A stretch of DNA of 64,000 nucleotides from Vanrija pseudolonga (taxonomy: Eukaryota > Basidiomycota > Tremellomycetes > Trichosporonales > Trichosporonaceae): contig NC_085851.1 in the NCBI RefSeq assembly GCF_020906515.1, positions 2,976,001-3,040,000 of the forward strand. Direction: 5' to 3'. Below, one piece after another: positions 22,930 through 34,339 of the stretch. The position numbers and the translations under genes were made by a program. The notes under the pieces are model-generated. The model made no database searches. It had not been told where the DNA came from and was given only the letters and a program-made list of their open reading frames with translations. Within the stretch, counting starts at the first letter, position 1. Each line of letters opens with the position of its first letter.

Positions 22930-24312
22930 ATGTCCAAACCAAAAGTCGTGGTGTACACCACGCCTCCTCTTACTCCCCTTCCGGCCTCGGACAGCGAGTC
23001 AATCTACCTCCTAGCGACCGTTCGCGCCGGCGGCATCAACCCAGGCGTCCAAACGGCCGACTGGGCGGCCAACGGTGAGTTCCTCACGTTGTGTCCAACT
23101 GACGCCCCGCAGGCAAGGCCTATGTCGCACAGAACGACGCGGCCATCCCGACCGGCTCCCTCTCGTACCTCTCCGGCTGGAACGATCCCGATGCGGACCT
23201 CAGCCCCGCGCAAGCCGCCGACGCGGACGTGTGGAAGGCCTACATCGACGGGCAGATCACCGACCTCGTCGTAAGTGTCCCGCCGGCCCCAGCTCGCTCA
23301 CACACACGCCAGAACCACTCGCTCTACTCCCTTCCACCAAACTACCCCGTCATCAGCGCGGCGCAGCTCGCGGCGTGCCCCTTCCCGACGAACCTGTACG
23401 TCCCGCAGCGGTTGAAGGGCATCGTCAAGGCACGCCTCGACGCGGTCGGGCTGTGGGGTGTCGGCGGACTCAACTATGGTGCGTTGGGAGGGCAGAGCAT
23501 GGGCTAACGATCAGGCGACGCGGCAGAAGAGGACCGTAAGCGCCTCGAGGACAGCTTTGTCGTCGGCCCGGGAGGCACAAAGACGGACCGCGCTTGGTCG
23601 GGATGGAACTCGGGCAGGGAGACCGCCGAGCGTCAGCGCAAGTTTGGCGAGGAGACTGTAGGTTGTCGCTCCTGGTAGACGCTGACCTGCCAGATCCTCC
23701 AGCGTGCCCGGACAGCATTTGACCCATTGGTGCGCAAGCTGGGCCGTGACAAGTTCTTCTTTGGCTCCAGGTGGGTTGGCTGCCCCAGGGCGTACGCTAA
23801 CCCTCAGGCCCTCGTCGCTCGACCTGGCTCTATTCTCTCAGCTCACGCTGGTCCTATCGACCAACCTCCCCAACCCGCTGCTGTCGAATCTGTTGAGGGA
23901 AACGTACCCCGTCCTCGTCGCGCACCACGACGCGGTGCTGAGCGCCGTCTTCCCCGGCGGCTGGGGCGCGGTGCAGCGCCTTGCTCCCCCTCCCCAGCCG
24001 AGCCTTGTGGACAGCTTGCGGCTCAGCCTACCCAAAGCGGCTGGTGGAGGCGGCGAGAGCTCCTCCCCCGAGGTCGCCGGGGCTGATCCGGACGAGGTGG
24101 AGAAGGCCAAGGCCAAGGCGCGGCAGTTTGCTTGGGGCCGCTATGCGTGGTTTGCTGGTGCAGGCATTGCGTTCATCACCTATGTCCTGGCTAGCGGTAT
24201 CCTCGCCATTGACTTTGGTGGCGACGACTTGGATTACGACGAGGAAGAGGAAGAGGAGCACTTCTCCCTCCCTACGTTTGAGGACGGCGAGGAGGACGAG
24301 GTTGTCCTCTGA
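22930..24312 (+). CDS. SAM37: Sam37/metaxin-like mitochondrial outer-membrane protein
   Basis: Six exons (22930-23074, 23113-23270, 23313-23478, 23515-23657, 23694-23770, 23808-24312), 397 aa. Metaxin-type proteins have a GST-like fold and belong to the SAM complex that inserts beta-barrel proteins into the outer mitochondrial membrane. Seen are the GST-C-like stretch FFFGSRPSSLDLALFSQLTL with LLSNLLRETYPVLVAHHDAV, and a single C-terminal hydrophobic segment WFAGAGIAFITYVLASGILA, followed by an extremely acidic tail. The C-terminal anchor favours Sam37/metaxin-1 over Sam35. All introns are under 60 nt. LUC7 follows on the same strand about 320 bp away; that gap holds no evident feature. Confidence 0.75.
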
Positions 24313-24632
24313 AGTTGAGGTCGAAGAAGCCGAATAGAAACGCGTCCCAGGGACACTACCACATGCATCTGCACACAATTCATTTCCACTGAGCCCGGGA
24401 CATCTGAAACTGGCTGTTCTCGCTACCGTTTCCGTCGTCGGTGTCATCGTGGTTGCCATCGCTGCGCCACACGCCTAACTGGCGGGGATTCTTTCATCCA
24501 GATTTGCTTCCGTCACAGCCCACTTGGTTACAACCGATCTCTGAACAATGTTGGTCTCGGTCGCTCGAGTTCCACTCATCCATTTACATCATCGCCTGGC
24601 GGCTCTTAACCTAACAAGAGCTTGGATCCAAC

Positions 24633-26140
24633 ATGGGCAAGATGGCAGAGATGCAGCGCAAGCTGCTCGAGGTGAGTCTAAACGCGCGCCGGTAGAGTCA
24701 AAAGCTCACGGCTTGTTCCTCCATCTCAATCTGCTACCCTTCCCTTCGCCTTCTTGCCTCCCATCCTCCATCCCCGCCTGGGCGCACACAGCAAATGATG
24801 GGCCCCGAGGCGATGGGATTCCAGCCCCCCAACCTCGACTGGTGGAACGACAAGGTCTGCCGCGACTACCTCTTCGGCACCTGCTTGCACGACACCTTTA
24901 GCAACACGGTAAGTGATCGACTCGTCGGCCAGCTCGCAACTCGCCGCTGACAGCGGCAAGAAAATGGACCTGGGACCATGCCCCAAGACGCACTCAGACC
25001 GCATTCTCAAGCAGTTCAAGGAGGCGCAGGAGGCCAACCCCAACGACCCGCGCATCAACGCCTTCCGCCAGGAGCACGAGAACAACATCTACCAGTTTGT
25101 TGATGAGTGTGACCGCCGTATCCGCGCATCGCAGCGCAAGCTCGAGAAGACGCCCGAGGAGAACCGCAAGACGGTCGACCTGATGAGAGAGATTGGCGAG
25201 ATCGAGCTGTCCATCCAGGGTGGAACCGAGGAGATTGAGGCCCTCGGTGAGGCCGGCAAGGTCGAGGAGTCGATGGAGAAGCTCGCGGCCGTCGACGCGC
25301 TCAAGCAGCTCAAGACGGACAAGGAGAAGGAGCTGCAGATTCTCAACGAGAACGCCGGTGCCTCGGGCCACCAGAAGCTCCGTGTCTGTGAGATCTGTGG
25401 TGCCATGTTGAGTGTCCTCGACTCGGACAAGCGTCTTGCCGACCACTTTGGCGGTAAGATGCATCTCGGATTCCACGAGCTCCGCAAGATCATGGCCGGG
25501 TGGGCCGAGCAGCGGATGCAGGCCCGCGGACCGGGTGGTCCACCACAAGGGCCACCGCCGTCTGGCGGTGCGGCTCCCCCTCCTCGCCCGGGCGGAATCC
25601 CTCCCTGGCCGCTTCCGGCAGCGCATGCCCACACTGCGCCGACTGGTGCCCCTGGCCCGGCCGACTCGATCCCCCACACGCCGACGCACCACCCCCGCGT
25701 GCCTCCTGCAGACGAGCTCCCCTCCGTCGGGCACGGCGACAAGGGCAAGCGCGAGGCTGGCGAGCTAGTCGAGGACGAGCGCCGCGAACGCGACCGCGAC
25801 CGCGACAGGAGAGACTACGACCGCCGCGACCGGGACCGGTATGACGACCGCGACCGTTACCGTGAGCGGGACAGGTACGGCGACCGCGATGACAGGCGCC
25901 GCGACGAGGACAGGTATGGTGACCGTCACCGGGACGACAAGTATGGCGGCGACCGCGACCGTGAGAGGAGCCGGTATGACGACCGGGACAGGCGCGACCG
26001 CGACCGTGAGAGGAGTGACCGGGACAAGCACGAGTGAGTAGGAGGGTAGTACCAGTGTCTGGGTTAGCTGACAACGGCGTAGCGATGACAGGAGACGGTC
26101 GGACAGGTCGAGGTCGCCATCCAAGCGTCGTGTCGTGTAG
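24633..26140 (+). CDS. LUC7: U1 snRNP protein Luc7
   Basis: Luc7 stabilises 5' splice-site recognition by U1 snRNP. Four exons (24633-24671, 24792-24908, 24961-26033, 26083-26140), 428 aa. The N-terminal CCCH finger runs across an intron: VCRDYLFGTCLHDTFSNT joined to KMDLGPCPKTHSD. A long coiled coil lies at roughly residues 85-175. The second finger is LRVCEICGAMLSVLDSD with LADHFGGKMHLGFHELR. A Pro/Gly linker and an Arg/Asp-repeat (RD/RERD) tail end with RSRSPSKRRVV. The conserved sequence requires an AAG acceptor at 24958-24960, skipping a CAG 8 nt upstream. It is an apt host for this acceptor, given the window's splice-site peculiarities. Confidence 0.96.
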
Positions 26141-26395
26141 TGTATAGTAGGCGCGTAGGCGTGAGAGCGTTGAGGTGGACATCATGCAGCTGCAGCATAC
26201 AACTTGGCTCCGTCTCGCAATTGAACGCTGGCAAGAAATATTGCACAGAGAGACGCTCGCAGCGAGAGCAAAAAAAACCACTGACAACAAAATAAAACGA
26301 AAACACACACCAAAACAACCAGAAACACCGACGCAAACTTCTACCACAGAATTCATCGTACAAGAGATTCGTACACACTACGGGTAATACCACGT

Positions 26396-28759
26396 CTAGC
26401 TGCTGCAGCTGCACTGGAAGCCAAGGAAGTTTTGAGGGCCGAGACCACAGAGGCGCATCCGCTCCACGCCCTCGTCCGAGGGGTTGGCGGCGCATTCTCC
26501 GTCCTCGCCGTACGACTCGAAGGGGTGGGTCGCAAGCTGCCAGGTTAGCTCGCTCAGATGGGTGCCAACCTACATCTAGGACCCTTGCTAGCACCTTGCG
26601 CGCGCCCGTCACGTCCTTGGCCTTGAGCGCCTCGTCGACCGTCTTGATCGTCTCCTCGAGGAGCCACTGGCGGAGCACGAATCGGGGGTTGACGGCGCGC
26701 ATGGCGACGGTGCGGATCTCCTCCCACTCTCCGTCGGGCGCGTCCTTCTCCCACGCGGCCTTCTCGGCAGCCGATGTGGCGCGCGCTGCATACACGCGCA
26801 GCCAGGCCGTGATGCCCTCCTCGGCGCGCATGACCGAGTCAGACTTGAGGTCAATGGTCGTGTTGGCCACCCAGCGCTGGGCAAAGCTGCGCCGGTACGC
26901 GTCGTCGTCAACCCTGGAGGGGTGGAAGTTGGACAGCTCGCGCAGGGACGCGTGGAAGTCGACGCCGTGGGCACGCAGGAGCGACAGGAAGTCCTGCACC
27001 ACATCACGGTCGTCCGAGTCCTGGTACGTCCTGAGGGCGAATCGCTGGGACGTCAGTTGTGTCAAATAGGCCACTTACCCTTCCCCAAGCTTCACGCTCG
27101 GTCAGTTCGACGGTACGGGTGTAATCCTCTCCCCAACTGTTGATGGCTTCCAGGCCCGCTTCCTCCCACTTGCGAACGTCGTCTGTTGAGGCTCCCTCAG
27201 CCCATCCTTCAGCCGGGACCTTGCCTTTCAGCTTCTCGTAGCCGAGAAGCGGGAGAAGGGCGCTTCCCAAAGAGTCCAGAGCGAACGCGACACGGTTGGG
27301 CTGGTTCTTGTACGAGTAGAGACCAGTGGGATCCGAGTGGTCTGTGGTGTTGTCAGCAGAGAAATAAAGCATTTGCCAAGTGACGCACTGCAGATGTGTC
27401 CGGGGTTGAACTGGTCCATGAAGGCATATGGTCCGTAGTCGATCGTCAAGCCCAGGATTGAGATGTTGTCCGTATTCTGAGAACTGTCAGCGAGGTTGGT
27501 CATGCTTCAGCTCACCAGAACGCCGTGCATGAAGCCATACACCTGCCACAGGGCCGTGGTCTCCGCGTTGCGCTTCACGACTTCGAGGAACCAGTCCTTG
27601 ACGCCACCCTCGAACTTCATAACGTCGTCCTTGACCCAAGCAGTCAAGTCGCGCAGACCTTCGAGGTTTCCCTGGCCGCCGAGAGGGTCGTTTTCGTCCT
27701 TCTCCTCCTGTTGCCACCGGCCGCCGAGGAAGAGCGTGTGGCTGTTCCGTCCCGCCTCGCCGGGGTTCATGGCCTCGAAGTGGCCGATGCGGATGAAGGA
27801 CGGGGCGACGCGCGCGACGAGCGACGACGGCTCGTATCCCATCTCACGGGCGACCTCGACTGGCGACGTAAGGATCGCGAGGGAGCGCGTTGACGGGATC
27901 CCGAGGGCTGCAATGGCTACGGTATGTCAGCTTGCCCGCCGCCGTCGGTTCACTCACCCTCAGCGCCCAGGTACTCGCGCACACTGGAGCGCAGGACTGC
28001 CAGCCCGTCCGCCTGTCGAGAGAACGGTGTCCTGCCCGCTCCCTTGACCTGGATCTCCTGGCGTCCGCCCAGCTCACTAGTCGTCTCAAGCAACGAGATG
28101 GCGCGGCCGTCGCCGAGCTGGCCAGCCCACTGGCCAAACTGGTGGCCAGTGTATCGTGTCGACCAAGGGCCATACTCTACGTCCTCCTCGGCGCCGAGCT
28201 CCGAGCTCAGCACCTTGCGCCCAGAGAGGATGTCCACGAGTGCGTCGCGTGCGGCGCTGGTCCCCGCCTCGGTCGGGGCGTTCAGGTCCTGCGCGTCCCC
28301 GACGTCGAGCTGCGGAAGGCTGGTGTTGAGCACGGGTTCGGCCACGCCCAGAAGCGTGGGCTCCTGCTTGAGGCGGTGCTTGCTGCTGAGGACCTTGAGC
28401 CCGCCCTCCGCGTCGTCGAGCACGTCGGTCGGGTCCCAACGCTTGAGGACGTCCTCGACGCTGATCTGCTCGCCCTTGTCGATGTCGACGCCGAGCTCGG
28501 CGAGCTCCTCTTTAGAGATCTGGATCGGCCAGTGGTCCCAGAGCGGGTTGACTCGAGCCCACACGCCGCGCGACGACGCCGGGAACACGGACGACCGGCG
28601 CTGCGCAGTCGGGGTATCGCCGAGCGGGAGACGCTTAAGCGTGCGCTGCAGCGTCGCCTGGGGCCGGGGGAGGCGGTGGATCCGGACCTTGGAAGTCGTT
28701 TGCTGTAGTTGTGTCATTGTGCGTGATGGTGCTGCTCTGACAGCTGTGCGGAAGAGCAT
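26396..28759 (-). CDS. FMP40: SelO-family protein adenylyltransferase (Fmp40-like)
   Basis: SelO pseudokinases transfer AMP to Ser/Thr/Tyr of mitochondrial redox proteins. From Met 28759 the N-terminus [20 protein letters not shown] looks like a presequence. Conserved blocks in order: [40 protein letters not shown] followed by [23 protein letters not shown] region; FMHGVL then [20 protein letters not shown] across an intron; [16 protein letters not shown]. The protein ends [10 protein letters not shown] before TAG at 26396-26398. The C-terminal position that is selenocysteine in animal SELENOO is Cys here, as in other fungi. About seven exons. It converges with LUC7 with about 255 bp of A-rich DNA between the stops. 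Confidence 0.93.
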
Positions 28760-29213
28760 ATGCTAAGAGAGAGATGGTGAGATTGCGCGTTGGTGGGTGT
28801 GATGACTCACGATATACCCGGTCATGGGCATCATCGGGTGACTGTCAGAAGTGGAGGTTGTCGGCTCGGGTGGCAACCAACAGCGGAGCCAAGCACCGAG
28901 GACCATTTCACCAACGCAGGGCTAATGGCGGACAAGTGGCCGATTACAAACCGACTGCTTTCCCACGGTCGTTGTAATGATTTCTCGCTTCTCTCAACTT
29001 TTTTCTTGGCTGTTTATCAGATTGCAGACACCTGCTGCTGCAGTGCGCCTCGTCTCAGGTCTCGGTTGTCCGTCCTCCACTCTTTCGTCCTCGCTCCATC
29101 CCCCCCCCCGCACGCCCAGCCCAGTCCCGGCCGAAACAAAGTCTGGCAACACAAAAAACTCATCCACCTCTTCCACCTCAACCAACCCACCCAAAAGACA
29201 AAGACACGACACA
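28760..29213. other. Divergent promoter of SelO and LIA1
   Basis: 454 bp between the two starts. The LIA1 leader is strongly C-rich (nine C at 29101-29109) and then CA-rich up to the ATG. No other feature is seen. Confidence 0.55.
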
Positions 29214-30419
29214 ATGGCCGGCGTCACCGTCACCCCCGAGCAGCTCGCGGCCCTCCGCGCCACCCTCCTCAACACGAGCGGCAGCACGCCCCTCCACGAG
29301 CGCTTCCGCGCCCTCTTCATGCTCAAGGCTGTCGGCGGCGACGAGGTCATTGCCATCATTGCCGAGGGTGAGTGACGTCTGCGACTCCTTGCTTCAGTTC
29401 TAACCCTCGCCCAGGCCTCAAGGACGACTCGGCGCTCCTCAAGCACGAGCTCGCCTACGTCCTCGGCCAGCTCAAGTCGCTCACGGCCGTCCCCATCCTC
29501 GAGGAGGTGCTGATCAACGACAACGGAGCCCACTGCGCCATGGTGCGCCACGAGGCCGCCGAGGCCCTCGGCGCCATCTCGGACATCAACTCGCTCCCCA
29601 CGCTCGAGCGCTACCTCGACGACCCGGCGCGCGAGGTGCGCGAGACGTGCGAGATCGCCGTCGACAAGATCAAGTTTGACCACTCGGACGAGGGCAAGGC
29701 CCGCCAGCCCAAGTGCGTATGACGGTCATAGCAGACGCTAGTCCCCGCACAAGACAACTGACACGCACCAGCCCCAACTTCCCCACCATCGACCCTGCCC
29801 CGTCCTCGTCCAAGGAGCCCGTGGCCGACCTCCGCGCCAACCTCCTCAACACCAAGCTCCCCCTCTTTGAGCGCTACCGCGCCATGTTCGCCCTCCGTGA
29901 CTATGGAGGAGCGGAGCGTGACGCCGTCCGTGCCCTCGCTGAGGGCTTTGGCGACGAGTCTGCCCTCTTCCGGTGAGCTTGACGCCGATGTTGTCCGGCG
30001 CGGTTGCTGACGGTACCCTCAGCCACGAGGTCGCGTACATCTTCGGCCAGCTCTCGTCTCCTCACTCGATCCCTTCGCTTCTCCGTGTCCTGCGTGACGA
30101 CAAGGAGGAGGAGATGGTCCGCCACGAGGCCGCCGAGGCCCTCGGCGGTATCGCCTCAGATGGTGCCGACACCGACATTGACCCCCGCGACGACCCTCTC
30201 CCCGAGGGCGGTGTTCTCGCTATTCTCCGCGACTGGGCTGTCCGGCCAGAGGCCCCCCAGGTCGTTCGTGAGAGTTGCCAGGTCGCCATCGACATGTGGG
30301 AGTACGAGAACTCGACCGACCAATTCAACCCCCTCGACTCGCTCACCGCTGGCAAGACCAACACCACCGGCATGGAGCGCTCTGCCCACGCCGCGGTCGC
30401 CGCTGGTGTCAAGGCCTAG
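29214..30419 (+). CDS. LIA1: Deoxyhypusine hydroxylase
   Basis: Completes hypusine on eIF5A by hydroxylating deoxyhypusine with a di-iron centre. Four exons (29214-29367, 29415-29712, 29772-29972, 30023-30419), 349 aa. The HEAT-repeat superhelix shows two symmetric halves, and the four His-Glu iron-ligand motifs are all present: [32 protein letters not shown] and [12 protein letters not shown]. Inter-half spacing and length match the family. Both halves begin with the same pattern [16 protein letters not shown] with [14 protein letters not shown]. It converges with DOA1; stops are about 130 bp apart. Confidence 0.97.
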
Positions 30420-30546
30420 GGCCTATCGCATAATGGCCCATTTTTATAGATACAGCCCGGTTCAACGGGTTGGACCCTCATGATCTTATACCATGTGTAC
30501 CTCTCAATGCCAATGCATGTACTTCACGTTAGTCTTGTGTCTTCTT

Positions 30547-33520
30547 CTAAGCGCCGAGCGATCCGATCTCGGTCGCCAGGTCGGTGAGGCGCTTCTCGCC
30601 CAGCTTGGCCCCACGGGACGATACCAGGTCCTTGCCCCGCTGAACCTCTCCGACTGCAAGGCTACCGCTGATTGGCGACGAAAGCAGGTTGCCGAGAGCG
30701 ACAGCCGCGCGGTAGATTGTCTCGCTGTCAGCGACCTCGTTTGACAGCACCTGCGACGTCAGAAATGGGACCGATAGGGACATGCAAACTCACATGGACG
30801 ATCAACGAGAGGAGAGCAGCGGCCTGAGATGACGGCAGCTTGCCATTGACAGCAAGAACCGAATGGCTACGCAATCAGCATGAGTCCAGTCGTCCACACT
30901 TACTTCAGCACCACAGTTGCAAAGGGCTGCTTAGCTGTGCCAATTTGCTCCCAGGTCCTGCCCTTGATCAGCTCCTTGAGAAGGCCATGGTCGCTCGCGT
31001 TGGCCACTGTAGATCTGCCGGTTTCGGTGTTGTACAGGTTGGCAATGGCACGGAGGGCAAGGAGCTGGTTGGTCACCTGGGGCTTGGAGCCCGCCCAGGC
31101 CTCGCCCCAACCGCCAGCCTTCAAAAGATCTGCTGGCGCAGAGTCAACAGCACCAAAGGCTGGAGACTGCAGTGCGAGCACCCTGAGAATGTCTACCACT
31201 GCCAAGGGATTAGTGCTCAAACGTGCATAGAGGGGGATTACTCACAGGGGAAGCGGTGAGCGGCATCCCAGGACACCGCAAGAGAAAGAAGGAGCTTGGG
31301 GTCGTAGCTTTCTGACGATGCCACCTTGTCAGAGGAGACGATGAAAATGGCCTCGTTCAGGCTAGCCAGCCTAGCGTCGTCGATGGCGAGATTGGGCTTG
31401 ACGTTATCAGCAAACCACCTCCGCGTGCCTTCTAAACTGCTCACGTTCGATGCCTTGATCTCAGTGTTGAACTGGTCCACCTTGCCCTTCGCGGCCGCTG
31501 CGTTGATCTTCTTGAACGACAGGAAGCTCTGGATGGGGAGGATTTTGGTAATGGGAGCGGGGGTAGAAGTGTAGGATGAGCCACCTGCGGTGTTAGCCAT
31601 CAGTACCAGTCGTCGACTGCTCACCAGTAAGAGGGTCCGCCCCGCCATAGTAGGCCGCAGGTGCAGAACCAGTCGAGACTCCACCACCAGTGTAGCGAGA
31701 GCCGCCAGTGAATGGGTCCGATCCCCCAGTGCTGCCAGTGGAAACACCGCCGCCAGTGTATCGCGAAGCGCCGGTGAAGGGGTCCACAAAGGTGTCTCCG
31801 CCACCACCAGTGCCAAGTTGAACACCACCCGTGTTCTTGTGAATGAAATCAACGACCTGGTCAATGTAACCTGATGACAGCTCATTCTTTTCGAGGAAGC
31901 GTTGAGCGGCAATGAACGGGTTCTCTGAGATAGATTAGAAACGGTATGGCCGCAGACTTACCAGAGACTTTGTATGGCAGCTTGAGGGGTGGGACACCCT
32001 CAGCAATGTGGACGTCAAAGACGTAGTCCCATTCCTTGCCGTCATAGAGCTGCTTGCGGCCCGAACCAATGGCATCAACCACCTGTCCCACCTGCTGCCA
32101 GGTAGTCTCGGATTGAGACCACTGTGAGTGCTGTCAGAATACATTGCGAAGATGGTGCCAGAATCAAGCTAACCTGGTACGCCTCAACCTGGTCGTTATT
32201 CTTAATCATGATGACCTGACCGTCGCTCTTCCCTGTAGAAGTGTCAGCCGCCGAGGATCAGTATCCGAGGCGATGGGACGAACCTGGACGAGCCAAAGCC
32301 TCCATTCCGGGCAAATCAGAGTGCTTCACGTCGCCAACCTGGCTCCTGCTATGGTTAGCTTGGTTCCAATGTGGAGGAGATTAAACTGACTTGTCAAGCT
32401 TGCGCTGCGCAACCTCGTTGTTCCAGACTTCCTGTTCTGTCAAGGACGCCTCCAGGTCCTCTGACCGCGTAAAGAATCGGATCGTAGTATCGGCAGCAGC
32501 AGAGGCGACATAGTACTCCGAGCCGTTACGGGCAGGAACCACGGCTGAAGACCACAGCGACATGGTGGGGTGGTTGATGGTCTGAACGAGCTCAGTCTCG
32601 GACCACACACGCAGAGCGCCATCCTCGCCCGCGCTGACAGCTCCGGAACCATCGGGGAACGCAGAGACGGAGTAGACGAAGGACGTGTGGCCAGACAGCG
32701 AATGAACGGGTGCGGGCTTGTCGAACGAGTAGACATTCACAAGGCTGTCGTTGGCGCAACTCCAGAACCCAGTGCCGTCCGGACGAAGGCTGAGGCCGCG
32801 CACAGGCTGGCTATGTCCAGTGTAGGTTTGAAGAGGGTGCGACTTCCCATTCACCACGTCAATGGCGTGCAGAGTGATGGTCTTATCCGCCGATGCTGGA
32901 CGGTCAGCAGGGAGGCACGAGGTTAACTTGCCAAGACGTACCGGTCAGAAGACGGTCCTCTCCAACAAACTTGACCGCCCAGACAGCCTGGGTATGGGTC
33001 TCAATCTGAATAGCCTTCTTGAAATCCTTCCAAACGATCACAGTCTTGTCCCAGCTGCCGGTCGCGATGAGGCCGCCCTTGCTCGAGTCGATTGAGCAGA
33101 GGTTCTGGCGGTGCTCGATGAGGGTGTGATGCGGCTGGAGAGTAGGCGCGTCAAAGGCAGGAGGGGCCGAATCAAGCGAAGGTAGGATGTAAGACGACAG
33201 CAGGCCGGTGGAGGAGCCGATAAGAAGGTAGGCTGAGAAATCTGTCAGCCAAGCCTCTCGAGGGCGTCGATCCAATGTAGCTCACCCTGTCCCTCATAAC
33301 GAACGAGCGTAACACAGCTCACGTAGTTGCGCTCCAGCTCCTCTACGCGAAGCTTTGCGTCCCACTGCTTCGGGTCATCGTTGGAAGGCCCCCAGACAAT
33401 GGCGGAGCCATCGCGCGATGACGAGAGGAGGAGGGGGATGGTAGGGTCCGGAACGTTTAGGTATCGGACATCGGCCGAGTGACCATGGAGGGTGAGAGCG
33501 AGCTTGAAGTCCTTTCCCAT
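30547..33520 (-). CDS. DOA1: Ubiquitin-binding Cdc48 cofactor Doa1/Ufd3 (PLAA)
   Basis: Starts MGKDFKLALTLHGHSADVRY. Seven WD40 blades follow, for example LIATGSWDKTVIVWKDF, FWSCANDSLVNVYSFD and GAVSAGEDGALRVWSE. Next is the PFU domain (EWDYVFDVHIAEGVPPLKLP, then NPFIAAQRFLEKNELSSGY), a Gly/Ser/Thr linker with three near-repeats of DPFTGxSRYTGGG type, and the C-terminal PUL armadillo domain (KILPIQSFLSFKKINAAAAK to LATEIGSLGA). Doa1 binds ubiquitin and Cdc48/p97 and acts in ubiquitin homeostasis, ribophagy and membrane-protein sorting. About ten short introns. All family domains are present and in order. Confidence 0.95.
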
Positions 33521-34339
33521 TTTGGTCCACTTGAGGCCCTGTTGGGTTTGGATTGAAGTAGGGTGAGGAGAGGAGAGTAAAGTCAAAGCCGGAAGACAAT
33601 GGAAAGTCTGGGATGGAGACAAGCTGATGCAGCGTCGCGTTGGGTGGTGTCGCGACGATGACGAAGGGGTCATGGAGGTCACGTGATTGGTCGATCGCGT
33701 GGCAGATGCGTTGCCCCGCACTCCGCTCGGGCTATTGGATGGTTGCGGTGGCCGGTGGGCTCCGTACGCTGTTGGTCGTTGTCTTTCCCCTGGCCGCGTC
33801 AGTGGGTACCTCGAACCTCGAACGACAGCCGCGGCTGCGTACAAGCATGCGCAAGCCTGGCGGCGTGGCATTCCCCTGCTGATTGGTATGCATTCCGCTG
33901 CAATATGCCCCCTGTCCCCCTGTGCCGGATGGGTACGGCGGTTGTAGGAACCAGGAGGGACCCACCCGGCTGTTTGTTTACGGCAACAAGCATGAAAATG
34001 AATGACGACGATGACGCTGTCCCTCGGCCATCTGGTCGACTTTTGGTAGTAACGTCGTCCCCCGCAATTGTTGGAGCTCGTCGTTACTGCATCCAAACAT
34101 TGTACCTCACACGACTACATCAACTCGACACCTCGATAAGAGTCGAAAGCACCGCGCCTGCGCTTGCAACTCCATCCGCTTCTCTTCAAACTTTACCATT
34201 GTTCTTTTGGGCGCATCCGAGTTGCCCGACGGACATTCTCTTGGCGTCTCATTTTGAGCTCTATCACGACCTCGTTCGCTCTTCCCTCTCCACTATCTTC
34301 ACGCAACACCGCGCCAACCCATCGCGCTAAACCAACGCG
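33521..34339. other. Divergent promoter of DOA1 and the HSL hydrolase
   Basis: 819 bp between the two starts. No supported gene. Open frames on both strands are short and unrelated to known families. The 34.15-34.33 kb stretch is CT-rich like other 5' leaders in this window. Confidence 0.5.
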